Part shown: positions 45,872 to 56,415 of the stretch, one piece after another
How positions within the stretch are numbered: position 1 is the stretch's first letter
Layout: each line of letters opens with the position of its first letter
DNA from: Meandrina meandrites
Taxonomy: Eukaryota; Cnidaria; Anthozoa; Scleractinia; Meandrinidae
DNA: 64,000 nucleotides
Assembly: GCA_963693305.1 (NCBI GenBank)
Contig: OY855905.1
Coordinates: 16,928,237 to 16,992,236, forward strand
Direction of reading: 5' to 3'
Position numbers and translations under genes: made by a program
The notes under the pieces: model-generated
What the model saw: only the letters and a program-made list of their open reading frames with translations
What the model was told of the DNA's origin: nothing
The model's database searches: none

Positions 45872-48800
45872 TTGGGACATGCGATAATTTTGTCATTGAA
45901 TTCGCTCTTATTTTACATTTTATTAGGAAAGAATAACAGTTCGGAGTTCATATTGTCATATGAACCACCAAAGAAGCGTACTTGTTTAGACACGCGGAGT
46001 GGTTGCATTATTCACTGCACCGATGAGTCCGGAGAGCTTTCAGCTCTACATGATATACAGTCGTGGAAGTCGCTGCTTAAAGCAGCCGAAATTAGGCAAT
46101 ACAAACCTATTTTAGATCTTGTCGAATCATTGAAGGACGAGGAGATTCCAGACATCTGTTACCATAGAAAATGTCGTAGTATTTTCACGATGAAGAAGGA
46201 TCTTGAAAGAATTTCTAAAGATGAGGGCCCTTCTTGCAATTCTAAATCGTCGACGAGCCAAGATAGGAGATCAAGTCGAGGGCCTTCAGCAAAGGGCACT
46301 ACGTATGAACGAATTTGTATTTTTTGCAATAAAGAAAGTAAGTATGGAAAAGGCAAGCAAACACGAGAAAAACTAATTCAATGTTCCGATCTTCGAAGTG
46401 ATCAAATGATCAGAAACGTTGCAACAGCAAATCAAGACACAAAGATTCTCGCTATAGTATCTCGAGAACTTGTAGCAGCCGAGGCCTGCTATCATAAGTC
46501 ATGCTACCGAAATTATACTCGTCCGGTGTTTGAAGAAGCCACTTATATTGGTTCAGCAGAGGACAAGGAGTATAATCTCATCGAGTCTAAGGCACATCAA
46601 AAAATTTTTAATGACATCAGATCGAATGTATTGGAGAACCCTCGTCTTGTAAAGTTAACCGAAATAACCCAACAGCTGGTTTTGTTCATGCAAGAGTTAG
46701 GCGCAAGAGAGATCAGAGAATCAACGAAAACTCACCTTCGCAGAAAGCTCGAGTCCGAATTTAAGTCACTGTTGCTGTTTGAAGATCTACTTGGTAACAA
46801 CCGTTTGTTTGTCGTCCCAGAAACCCTTTCGAAACTGCAGCTGGCTAAAGAGGTTGCTCATCTCTTAGAAGAGAAGATATCAAGTAACGCTTCAAAAACC
46901 GAAGTCGTTCATCAAGCTGCTTTAGACCTCAGGGAGACCATTCTTTCTACCAAAGATACAATGTCATGGCCTCCAAAGCAATCAGAGCTTACTGTAGATG
47001 CTGTTGCAATCCCCGACATTGTGAGATCGTTCCTTTCCACATTGCTGACCGGAAACAGGGAGAAATCGTCTTCACAGAGGGTGCAGCGTCTTGTAAACTC
47101 TTTCGGACAAGACCTTGTTTTTGGAGTGAGTTGTGGGCGAGTCAAGACCCCAAAGCACATTCTTCTACCATATGCTGTCAAGTCATTAACCAATAATGTA
47201 GAGCTGATTCAAATCGTCAATCGATGTGGGCATGGGATGTCTTACTCGCAGATTGAAGAACTCAATACTGCACTCTGCCTTAAGAAATTGGCTGCAACGC
47301 CAGAGAACATGATCCCACTTCCAGACAACATCAAGCCGTATATTAGTACATCTTTAGCATGGGACAATATTGATCGTTTGGAGGAAACCCTGTCAGGCGA
47401 GGGAACATCCCATCGTGTTAACGGCATCGCTATACAGGCTCGACATTTTGGCCCTCATCTCCCTCCTATCGAAGCAACGCCCAACCTATCAAAATCGAAG
47501 AGACGAAGTGTTGATGTTGTGTTAGACAAGGAACTTCCAATCTACAATGCTGGAGAGCGCTGCGGACCTCCATCCAGAGCGTATGTTGAAGTAACCTCTT
47601 CAGAGATCGAGGCAAAAACGTGGAAGAAGAATCTTCTATGGATTTTGGTGCGACTTCATGCCGCAGAGAATCAGACCACAAGCGAGTGGACTGAATTCAA
47701 TATCACCGTGAGAAATCAAGAAGAAGTCTCCAAGGATAACATCGGGTACCTGCCAACGATAGATGCGCCCGCAACAAACATGTCCACTGTTTTTGAAGTG
47801 CTATCTCAGTCGCAAAGGATCAAGAATAGTCTTAAGCTCAACACAATAGTCGTCGTTTTTGATCAAGCGCTTTACGCTAAGGTTACCGAAATTAAATGGA
47901 AGCACAACGAGCAGTTTGGAGATGTCATTCTCAGAATGGGAGCATTTCATACGATCTGCATGTTGCTGGGAATAATCGGAAAAAGGTTCCAGGATGCTGG
48001 TTTGAGAGATCTCTGCGTAGAGTCCCAGGTTATTGTAGAAGGTTCAGTGTCGGGAGTACTGGAAGGACGTAGATACAACCGTGCTGTGCGGCTACACAAG
48101 CCTGTATACGAAGCCCTGATGAGGCAGGCGTGGTCAGGATTCCGGGTGTGGATAGCGGAGAAGCATAATGACAAGGCGTGTTTAGTAGAAGACATGTTTG
48201 GCAGTCTTCAGAGCTTGCGTGACAATGTTTGCGCAGCTGAGTTCCAGACAAAGTTCTGTGATAACTCCTTCTCCAAGGTCACAGAGCTATTTAGAAGATA
48301 CATGTTAGTCCTTCGCCATGAAAATGGTAAGCTGTCAGAGTTCTGGATGTCGTACCTTGATCTAATTGATCTTCTGCTGGCGATGATAAGAGCCTCACGA
48401 GAGGGTGACTGGGATCTTCACATTTCCTCTATCAGAAACCTTATACCGTGGTGCTTTGCCTACGACAACATAAACTATGCGCGATACCTCTCGTCGTATC
48501 TGTCAGAAATGTCCCACCTGGAAGACGAACATCCAGAAGTTCTTGCATATTTGAAGTCTGGTGGATTTGCTGTCCAAATAGGAGAGGACAATCCCTTCGG
48601 TAGGATTCCAGTCGACCAAGCGTGCGAGGAGACGGTGAACAAGGACACACAAACCCCTGGTGGTACCAAAGGCTTTAGCTTGAAGCCCAAGGCGGTCAAT
48701 AAATATTACCTGGTTGCTGAGTATAGAAGCATTTTTATGAGGAATTTGAAGGACATGCTTTATTTGAGCAAATCAAGCTGTCAGCACAGTGATCTCCAAA

Positions 48801-50197
48801 AGAGTAGAATCGCAAGAGATGAAGCTGATGTACAGTCTTTACTTTCAACCCTGGAGGGCTGGGTGAACCCGTTCCATAGCCAAGGGAAAGACCTCATTTG
48901 CTTGTCTACAGGAAAAATGGCCACTGAGGATGTTGCTCGTTATCTCCTTCAAGCCAAAGACGTGGGCGAAAGAGCCTACCGAAGTTTTAGCAAGGAAAGG
49001 CTGGAGGCTAATCCCCCGAAAGTGAAATTTCATGGTACGATGTCAAAGGCAAAGCTTAAGACCTTCAGCGACATGAACAAAAAAGTGGAGCTGCGAAAAG
49101 GAACTGCCAAAGAGATTGTTCTTAAGGCCGACCGTGCACTCTTCGCACAGATGATTGTTATTGCAGAGGCAAGGCAACTCAGTATGCAAGAGGTACTCTC
49201 CCATCCACTGGGTCCGCTACCGTGGGCTTTGGCAGCCCCTGATGGTTCCCTAAAGAAAACAGCGAAATCATCGTTGGCAAAAGAGTTGCAGGATGGTGCT
49301 CCGGCTGTTGAAAATGTCCCACCCCAGTCAGCTTGCATTATCGATGGTATGGCATTGGTCCAAAGGATTAAAGGCGATCAGAAAACATTTAGAGAAGTTG
49401 CAGATATGCTTTTGACCATGGTTCTGCGTGAAGGTGCTAGCAGCGCCAGGATCGATGCTGTTTTTGATGTCTATCGAAAGATATCAATAAAGAATGTGGA
49501 AAGGGAGAAGAGAGGAGCTGAAATGGGGAATGAATACAGAAGCATTCGCCCTGACCATCGAGTCCAGCAATGGAGAAGGTTTCTGTCCAGCCCAGAGAAT
49601 AAGCAGCAGCTGATACACTTCATTGTTGACGAATGGCAGAAGGAGCGCTGTCGTGTCAAACTTGCAGGGAAGAAGCTGTACGCCACAGCAGGAGAGGAGT
49701 GTTTCGAAATCACGCCAGAAGGTTCTGTACCGTGTGAGGAGCTTAGGTCTACGCAAGAGGAGGCAGACACGAGGCTGCTGCTACACGCATATCACGCAGC
49801 AAAAAATGGCTGCCCTACAGAGGTGATTGTCTCTGACGATACTGATGTGTTCCTGCTCTATCTCGCGTTTAAGAGCCATATTCCCTCGACAGTGTATATC
49901 AAGTGTAGAACACAGGCTCGAACGAGGTATATCGATATGACAAATGTTGTTCAGCGCCACGGCTCAGAACTGTGTAGATGTCTTCCTGGTTTACGCGCCT
50001 TTACTGGTTGTGACAGTGTAAGTGCCTTTTCTGGGAAAGGAAAACTGTCTGCGTTGAGGTTAACAAAACGGCATGCGAAATTCAGAGAGCTTTTCAAGTT
50101 CTTGGTACCGAGTGGGAAGTGTCAGATGAGCTGTTTACAAGCCTGCAAGAGTTCACCTGCTTCATGTACAGTTCAAATTCGGGAACCACTGATGTAA
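45872..50197 (+). CDS. large FEN-nuclease-containing ORF, mobile-element-like
   Basis: 1441 codons. Residues 1-20 probably precede a splice acceptor (TTTTATTAG|G near 45927), so the true start is likely in an upstream exon. Residues 38-210 hold Cys/His pairs (CYHRKC, CIFC, CYHKSC) that look zinc-binding. The middle has WDNID (about 497), VVFDQALY (about 661), FGDVILRMGAFH (about 682) and a Glu in VIVEGSV (about 720). This spacing suggests an RNase H-like transposase fold, but that is inference. Residues about 1150-1395 match the FEN/XPG 5'-nuclease layout: IIDG, VFDVY, EEADT, SDDTDV, then TGCDSVSAFSGKGK. The last 30 residues are out of frame. I associate this architecture with multi-copy cnidarian genes. 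A DNA-processing role is plausible and unproven. Confidence 0.75.
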   Translation: MGHAIILSLNSLLFYILLGKNNSSEFILSYEPPKKRTCLDTRSGCIIHCTDESGELSALHDIQSWKSLLKAAEIRQYKPILDLVESLKDEEIPDICYHRKCRSIFTMKKDLERISKDEGPSCNSKSSTSQDRRSSRGPSAKGTTYERICIFCNKESKYGKGKQTREKLIQCSDLRSDQMIRNVATANQDTKILAIVSRELVAAEACYHKSCYRNYTRPVFEEATYIGSAEDKEYNLIESKAHQKIFNDIRSNVLENPRLVKLTEITQQLVLFMQELGAREIRESTKTHLRRKLESEFKSLLLFEDLLGNNRLFVVPETLSKLQLAKEVAHLLEEKISSNASKTEVVHQAALDLRETILSTKDTMSWPPKQSELTVDAVAIPDIVRSFLSTLLTGNREKSSSQRVQRLVNSFGQDLVFGVSCGRVKTPKHILLPYAVKSLTNNVELIQIVNRCGHGMSYSQIEELNTALCLKKLAATPENMIPLPDNIKPYISTSLAWDNIDRLEETLSGEGTSHRVNGIAIQARHFGPHLPPIEATPNLSKSKRRSVDVVLDKELPIYNAGERCGPPSRAYVEVTSSEIEAKTWKKNLLWILVRLHAAENQTTSEWTEFNITVRNQEEVSKDNIGYLPTIDAPATNMSTVFEVLSQSQRIKNSLKLNTIVVVFDQALYAKVTEIKWKHNEQFGDVILRMGAFHTICMLLGIIGKRFQDAGLRDLCVESQVIVEGSVSGVLEGRRYNRAVRLHKPVYEALMRQAWSGFRVWIAEKHNDKACLVEDMFGSLQSLRDNVCAAEFQTKFCDNSFSKVTELFRRYMLVLRHENGKLSEFWMSYLDLIDLLLAMIRASREGDWDLHISSIRNLIPWCFAYDNINYARYLSSYLSEMSHLEDEHPEVLAYLKSGGFAVQIGEDNPFGRIPVDQACEETVNKDTQTPGGTKGFSLKPKAVNKYYLVAEYRSIFMRNLKDMLYLSKSSCQHSDLQKSRIARDEADVQSLLSTLEGWVNPFHSQGKDLICLSTGKMATEDVARYLLQAKDVGERAYRSFSKERLEANPPKVKFHGTMSKAKLKTFSDMNKKVELRKGTAKEIVLKADRALFAQMIVIAEARQLSMQEVLSHPLGPLPWALAAPDGSLKKTAKSSLAKELQDGAPAVENVPPQSACIIDGMALVQRIKGDQKTFREVADMLLTMVLREGASSARIDAVFDVYRKISIKNVEREKRGAEMGNEYRSIRPDHRVQQWRRFLSSPENKQQLIHFIVDEWQKERCRVKLAGKKLYATAGEECFEITPEGSVPCEELRSTQEEADTRLLLHAYHAAKNGCPTEVIVSDDTDVFLLYLAFKSHIPSTVYIKCRTQARTRYIDMTNVVQRHGSELCRCLPGLRAFTGCDSVSAFSGKGKLSALRLTKRHAKFRELFKFLVPSGKCQMSCLQACKSSPASCTVQIREPLM

Positions 50198-50616
50198 ATG
50201 ACTTGCGGTACCGTCTCTTCTGTGCCAAGAAAGGGGACCTCGACTCCAGCCAGCTACCACCATGCGTCGACACTCTGCGCAAGCACTGTGACCGGGCCAA
50301 CTACCAGGTCGCGATATGGCGCCGAAGCCTGCAGAGGTGCCCTCAGATACCCTCTCCAGTTGGCCATGGATGGAGTCTTGAGGAAGGCAGGCTGATGGTT
50401 AACTGGATGAGTGGAGAGCCAGCACCCATGGCTGTGTTGGAGTTGTTATCCTGTCAGTGTAAGAGGCGCTGCCAGCTGCCAAACTGCTCTTGTCTTTCTA
50501 ATGGCTTACAGTGCACAGCTTTGTGCAGATTACAAGACTGTGACAATTGGCATGGGGACCCGATGGAGGCTATCGCCGAGACTGACGATGATGATGATGA
50601 TGATGATGATGATTAG
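50106..50616 (+). pseudogene. frameshifted C-terminal part of the FEN-like ORF
   Basis: From about 50106 the protein-like sequence leaves the 1441-codon frame and continues in another (frame of 50119-50616). It includes a Trp-rich block (ANYQVAIWRRSLQ) and a Cys cluster: CQCKRRCQLPNCSC, then CTALCRLQDC. The latter resembles CXC/tesmin-like zinc motifs. It ends in a GAT-encoded Asp run (50584-50613) and a stop. The change is consistent with loss of one G in the TTCTTGGTACC stretch near 50103. It is either a real lesion or a sequencing error. With it, the product lacks its Cys-rich tail. Confidence 0.75.
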
Positions 50617-51645
50617 ACGTGCGTACTTAAATCAAGAACAACTTTGCAATAAACAGGACTTAAGGTGGCTCAAAACAGTTTCCTGCATTTTTCAGAACCT
50701 CAACTTTGACAGATCAATTCCACGACTCTTTTTCAGTTGACGCAACATTCATGGTATCATAGAGAGGCCATTCACTGGTGAACAAGTTATCATTATTTTC
50801 AGACACAAGTTACCATCGCAACGGTATAACCTGTTAAAAACACCTTCAATGTAAGCTTTACGTGCCGATAACTCAAAAACAAGTCCGGTGACCCCCATTT
50901 TATGTTATCGGATTGTAATCAACGGGATAAGATGCAAATGTGAAAAACTGTGGAAAAATCTACTCTTGGGGTTCAGATCTACCTTAAAATTTATCTAAAA
51001 TTTACGAAAAGTTAAGGTGGCTTTGAACTCCACGCGCAGAATTGTTTTAAACTTTCGCAAAACTTGCATCTTGTCTTGCTGATCAAAATTTAATGATTTA
51101 AAATTGGGGTTACCGAGCTGTTAATGGTAAAATAAAGGATGCACTTAGGTTTTGCAGTTGCTATGGTGGCCTATTGCGAATAAAAATGATAACAACTCGA
51201 TCACTAATCACTGGGCTTTTGTTTGGCGCCATGAAAAAGGATGGTTATGATGACCCATCAAAGTCTAGTTCTGAAAAGTGCTTGAAACTGCCGCCAACTC
51301 CCTTAAGTGAAGCAGAACAAATCTCGTAGTGTGACAGATTACCGTTTTCTAGGATTTCTTTATGGTCGTTGCCATGGAAATGAAGATAAGTTCGATTTAA
51401 AGGATATGTTTTCTTTATGAAGTCATATTTATAGCTTAACACATTTTGTATTTGTATTAACTTAACCAGAGAAATGTTCTTAATGGATTGCACAAGAGTA
51501 GCTTATATATTGACAATGACGTCATTTGATTTTTGATTGGCATTCAAAATAATGTTAAAGAAGGTGACAAAAGTTAAGTTTGTTACATGCCAGGATAAGA
51601 CTAGAACTGTGAGCAATTCTTGTCAGAAGGGTTGTAGAGAGGTAT

Positions 51646-51708
<63 letters not shown>

Positions 51709-52045
51709 AAAAACGTATATCGAGAAAAAGAATATCAAAGAAACATCTCTTTGAAAGGAATTAGGCTTTGTTGCCATGGCAACCAAACAGAAACGATTTT
51801 GTAAAGACATCTCGAGCTCGAAACAGCTTTTAGCATTTATTTATCGGGTTTAAATCAGAATGTGTTCGTCATTTAGAAAGAAAAGCATTTTATAGTGCAA
51901 TAGTCAGCCAAGAAAAGTAATTTTTTACGATATTGGTGACGTCATTTGATCACGTGATTTAGACAATAAAGCTATACCGTTAGCATGGCTATCATACATA
52001 AAAATAAAGTAGAGAGAACAAGGTTTCTAAAAAAGTATGATAGCC
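50617..52045. other. 3' region of candidate transposon; repeat-rich
   Basis: Two TTAAGGTGGCT starts in the same orientation, at 50660 and 51012, share the TTAA plus GGTGGCT terminus of the MITE at 38728 but then diverge. They may be ends of related families; no matching right ends are seen. The frame at 51245-51493 is not recognised. Confidence 0.45.
51647..51704 (+). repeat. (GA)n microsatellite
   Basis: About 55 bp of pure GA repeat followed by a short A run. Confidence 0.95.
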
Positions 52046-52101
52046 TTTGTCCCTAAGAGTGGTAAGAAATTCGAAATTTTGGGGTCCTGGCTCATGGACT
52101 A
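52046..52101 (-). repeat. right inverted terminus (candidate)
   Basis: 56 bp. The reverse complement begins TAGTCCATGAGCCAGG and ends TTAGGGACAAA, matching the left terminus with a 4-bp and a 5-bp indel. Confidence 0.55.
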
Positions 52102-52106
52102 TTTTC

Positions 52107-52560
52107 TTTCCCAATCTTAACCATCCTTGTCCCTTTTTGGTTTATTATTTCTTCTTTGATGTTTTTTCAGCTTAGTAAACTATTATTTTGAGGTTTCCTT
52201 CTGTGTGAAAGCATTTCTGTGTAACGCATAATAACCCTATATCACTTTTCAAGTTCTTCATTCGTAATCCGTCTCAATCTTTCCCAATCTTAACCATCCT
52301 TGTTCCTCTTTGGTTTATTATTTCTTCTTTGATGTTTCTCTACCTTAGTGAGCTATTATTTTGAGGTTTCCTTCTCTGTGAAAGCATTTCTGTGTAACGC
52401 ATAATAGCCCTACATAACTTTTCAAGTTCTTCGTTCGTAATCCGTCTAAATCTTTCCCAATCTTAACCACCCTCGTTCGTGTTTGGTTTATTATTACTTC
52501 TTTGGTGTTTTTCAACCGAGCAAACTATTATTTGGAAGTTTCTTTTGATTTGAAGGTAAA
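52107..52560 (+). repeat. 173-bp tandem repeat, about 2.6 copies
   Basis: TTCCCAATCTTAACC begins units at 52108, 52281 and 52454, an exact 173-bp period. Units contain TGGTTTATTATT.CTTCTTTG and GCATTTCTGTGTAACGCATA. The third copy is partial and diverged. The array starts directly at the candidate transposon's right end. Confidence 0.9.
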
Positions 52561-53433
52561 ACTTGACATAGCATCTAAGCAGCAAATCTATTTCGACGAG
52601 GTGCTCACGTTTGAAATCAAATTCACTTCAGCGGTTAATTTACCTTCAACTTTTAGTTGATAATTTTCTCAGCACCACTTTTTTAAAAACTAAAACCTTT
52701 ATCTTTTTAAACAGTATTTCTGTTGTTTTAAGGTATTTAAATAGAAAGACGAAAAGAGAAGAAATGGCAATAGATTTTTAACATTAACACTACACAGCTT
52801 ATTTTTGTGGCCAATGATAAATAAAATTGTCCAGAGTTTTGTGGGTAGAACGTGTGTTTTGTTTTTGGAATTTATAGCGGGTACATTTCATTTCATATTA
52901 CATAACGGGTAGGCCTCTTTAGAAAGACAAAATAAAGATTGAGCAAACCTTCAACCTCGTTCCCAGGGTCCTCTCCTCTGAGAGAGACTGGAAGGAGGTT
53001 GTGCAAACGAGGTTGTGCAAACCTCAATTTCAAAACTGCGCCTGCTAATTGATGGTTTGCAACCACGTGACAAGGCGGCCATGTTGGTGGATAAGACAAA
53101 CCTTTTTCGCAGAATTTGCATGATAATTTCCAAGCGGAGGAAAACACTTTTTTAATGTCCATCTGCATGGCTGCTGTAACGTAGGCTGCAAGCCAGCACA
53201 TTTTTTGCTGACCCTCCCCCACCCCCTTACCCACTTCCTTTATTGACTTATTGACTATGCGTGCAGAAATCTACTTGACCCCTCCCCATCCCCCGCCTTC
53301 TTCTTCCAGTTATACACCTTCGCCCTATTTAGATTTGACTAGAAAAAATCCTAATCGAAAAACGCTTGTGAAACTCAGAATAAGTAATCACAAACTCCTG
53401 ATTAAAACAGGAAGATATAACAATATCTCCAGA
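52561..53433. other. no gene; dispersed repeat at 52953-53240
   Basis: The block with CCTCGTTCCCAGGGTCCTCT (from 52956) is, to my recollection, a very common coral repeat. The minus frame at 52893-53234 runs through it and is not considered a gene. Confidence 0.5.
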
Positions 53434-53620
53434 ACACACATATAAACTACTAGTTCTGGCGCATCGAGTAGAACAAAAGCTTCATGATATCTAACAAACC
53501 TGTTTTCTCAAGAAACTCGTCTCCCATGCTCGCCTCGTTTCTTGAGAAAAAGCTTTGTTAGATATCATGAAGCTTTTGTTCTACTCGATGCGCCAGAACC
53601 CAGTAGTTTACATGTGTGTG
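53434..53620. repeat. 187-bp near-perfect hairpin
   Basis: Left arm 53434-53516 and right arm 53537-53620 are inverted copies of about 83 bp with only a handful of mismatches (core GGCGCATCGAGTAGAACAAA), around a 20-nt spacer. It lies 175 bp upstream of the Polinton polymerase start. It could be a MITE or part of the Polinton terminus. Confidence 0.85.
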
Positions 53621-54257
53621 AGAAAATAACGCAAACATGGAAGTAAACAAAGCGCGTGACCCCAAGCCTATCGAGCGAGCGGATGTGCCACAAAAATATT
53701 CCCTGTTGAAGAAGTGTCGGCACTGTCTATATACAAAAGTGCGCTAGAATTATTTTCCAATTGAAGAATTATCTGCACAAGTATATACGCCGAGATGGCA
53801 GCCGCGAGATTTTCGTCCAATGTTCTGCAAATGTTTTACGGTCCAATAACGAGGGAGCAAAACAGAAACCTTCCTCAACCATTAGAACCTGAACTGGTTG
53901 TTTTATATGAAGTGTTTAATATAAGCCAAAATAATTTCCAGGAATGGCTTCGTGTTTGGATAATGATTGTATCCAAAACAAATCCAAACAATAAAGATCT
54001 TTTAATGTTTGCAAGAGAAAATAAAGCAAAGTTCACTGATTTGGTTAAACAAGAAATCCTTAAGTTAAACAGCGTAAAAGTAAGTTTTGGGCTACAAGTA
54101 AAGTTTTCCATAGAAAAAAACGGTGAAACGCAACACATGAAGCATTATTTTAAAGAAGAAGAACCGCATGTTTTCAACAGGCATGATAAAGAACTGATAG
54201 AACAAAAATATGATGAATTCATTGAAAGAATAAAGGGAGAAATAGAAAACTGGTCTG

Positions 54258-54272
54258 TGAAGGGATCAGGAT
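54258..54272. repeat. LINE target site duplication, left
   Basis: TGAAGGGATCAGGAT is repeated exactly at 58658-58672. It lies within polymerase coding sequence and is followed by the LINE poly(A) (T-run on the plus strand). Confidence 0.95.
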
Positions 54273-54529
54273 TTTTTTTTTGTATTTTATTAGTTTTTAT
54301 TACATGTTTTATAGAGAGTACAAACAAAGACTAAGACTTACAACAATATGAGTATTGAAACTTTTACATAAAAACGTAAGTGATTGGTAAAAAAAAAGAA
54401 ATAGAGGAGAAACGATAACGAAGAAAAAAAAAGGGAGAAGACGGATACAGTAAATATCAACATACGCAATCACACACAAAAAAAAAAGAACCAAGAGAAT
54501 TTACATTTTCTCTTGCTTAAGCCTATTAA

Positions 54530-56410
54530 CTAAATCAGACAGGGTAAGACTTTGTTCCATTTCTTGTAATGTTTGTCCAGCTTATCATTATTAGAAGCGA
54601 TTTTTTGCTCTATCTGGAAAGTTGCCCTTATTTTCGCTATGAAGACATTTAGCGATGGATGTTTGATATCTAATTTACATTTATAGATGTAGAATTTAGC
54701 TAATAAAATAAGATGATTTAAAATAAGGAAGTCATCCATGGCATTAAACACTCCGAAGAGGACGTTTTCTAATGTTGAAAAAGTTGTAGTTATTTTTTGT
54801 TTGATTAGCCAAGAAGAGAGCGACTTCCAGAATATTTTTGTCACATCGCAATGGAAGAATAAGTGCTCGAGGGATTCAACTTCTGTTTGACAAAAGGCGC
54901 AAAGTGGCGAATCAATCATTTTAAATTTAAATAATTTGTCATTCGTAAATACGATGTTATTTAACAATTTGTATTGAAATTCTCTGACTTTTGTTTCGAG
55001 TGTAACAGTAAAGGGTAGAGAGTAAATCTTTTTCCACTCCACAGAAAGCTCTGGGTATTTATTATCTAATTTTATTTGGGCGGAAGGTACAGTTTGCTTT
55101 TTACGTTTAAATTCATTGTAGATCATTTTAGAATTAACTTTCAATAGATTGACATTAATGCCATCTATGTTGATTTGAATAGTATCACTCGAAGGAGAAT
55201 AAATATGCTGCTGACTTTGTCTGATAATTAGTCTCCATTCGTTAGGAATGGCATTGATGACACCCATTAATTTGAAATAAAGAATGGGAGATAATTGTAA
55301 ACGCAAAATCTTTTCACTCTCGAGAAATCTGCCAGTATTAGATATCAAGTCTCCTATTTTTAAGATTCCGTTATCGACCAGACATTTTATGAAACAAGAC
55401 CTTTTTTCAATAAGAATATGCTTATTGTTCCATATTGTTTGATTCATAACATCGTCATAGGAAACTACGTTTGTTGTGTTCAAATCGGACCATGCCTCAA
55501 GGCATTCTTTGTAGAAATCCGGTAGATAGATAGGAAGTTTACGAATGTCAAAATTGCAGTGCAAAATAAATTTTCCACCAACTTCGCCTAAGAAGGTGTC
55601 GAGAATTGTTTTCCATGGATTACTATATTCTTCACTATATCTCTTCAAGGTAATAATTCTTTGTGATAAAATCATAGATTGAATATCAAGCATCTTTAGG
55701 CCACCATTTTCTATATCGTTGATAAGTGCAGTTCGTTTTATCTTGTCATTACCTCTCCAAATAAAACCATAGAGCAGTTTATTTACATCTTTTATAAGAT
55801 CATCTGAGATCGAAATTAAAGAGGCTTCATACATAAATTTGGGAATTGCAAATGTCTTGACAATCTGAATCCTTCCGAGTAATGTAAGACCCCTCCATTT
55901 CCACATGTTAAGGGTTTTTTGAATAGATTTCAGAATGGAGTTAAAATTGGAACTTTCTCTTGTTGGCTTATGATAATCAAAATAAATGCCTAATATTTTA
56001 ATTGATGTACAAACTTTATGATAAAACTCTTCTCGCACAAGTTTTGAGGTCCGATTGCAAATAATTCTGTTTTCTCATCATTTACACGAAGCCCAGAGAA
56101 CCTCGAAAAGAATTTAAGAGTTACGAATTGGTGTAAATAAGAAAGCTTGTCTTTTAAGAAACACGTCATATCATCTGCAAAAAGCGTTAGTTTTATTTCC
56201 TCGTTGTTAATTGTCAACCCTGAATATTACGATTTTGTCGAATGTAACAGGTAAGTGTTTCCAAGGCAAGAATAAAGGGTAAAGGTGAAAGCGGGTCACC
56301 TTGTCGGACTCCACGATTAACACAGAAAAGATTGGTAGTAAAACCATTGTTTAATACACAGCTCGATAAATTTGTATAAAGGGTCTTGATCCATTGCCTA
56401 AAATAGGTTC
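54530..56410 (-). pseudogene. LINE ORF2 reverse transcriptase and C-terminal region
   Basis: From right to left: VNRGVRQGDPLSP with PFILALETL (about 56250-56330, different frame), catalytic LTLFADDMTCFL (about 56155-56190), then the 502-codon open stretch 54530-56038. The latter has WKWRGLTLLGRIQIVKTF, GFIWRG...IKRTAL, NGGLKMLDI and a Cys/His C-terminal motif (CAFCQTEVESLEHLFFHC). These are typical of L1/Tx1-clade ORF2. Frame breaks near 56218 and 56035 and loss of the N-terminal RT make it inactive in this copy. The long intact C-terminal stretch suggests moderate age. Confidence 0.88.
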
Positions 56411-56415
56411 CGAAA

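Larger units (their letters stand above)
44313..52101 (+). mobile_element. candidate 7.8-kb DNA transposon around the FEN-like ORF
   Basis: 44313-44358 and the reverse complement of 52046-52101 share TAGTCCRTGRGCCAG ... TCTTACCA..YTTAGGGACAAA, differing by small internal indels. They flank the 1441-aa ORF and its continuation. Both ends carry TA next to GTCC, compatible with a TA duplication, but no longer duplication is seen. Alternatively, two unrelated copies of a short repeat happen to face each other. Confidence 0.4.

Noticed and set aside
45872..45931. Signal peptide at the start of the 1441-aa ORF (hydrophobic first 19 residues)
   Set aside because: The hydrophobic stretch coincides with a pyrimidine-rich tract ending in TTATTAG, a likely splice acceptor, so these residues are probably intronic.
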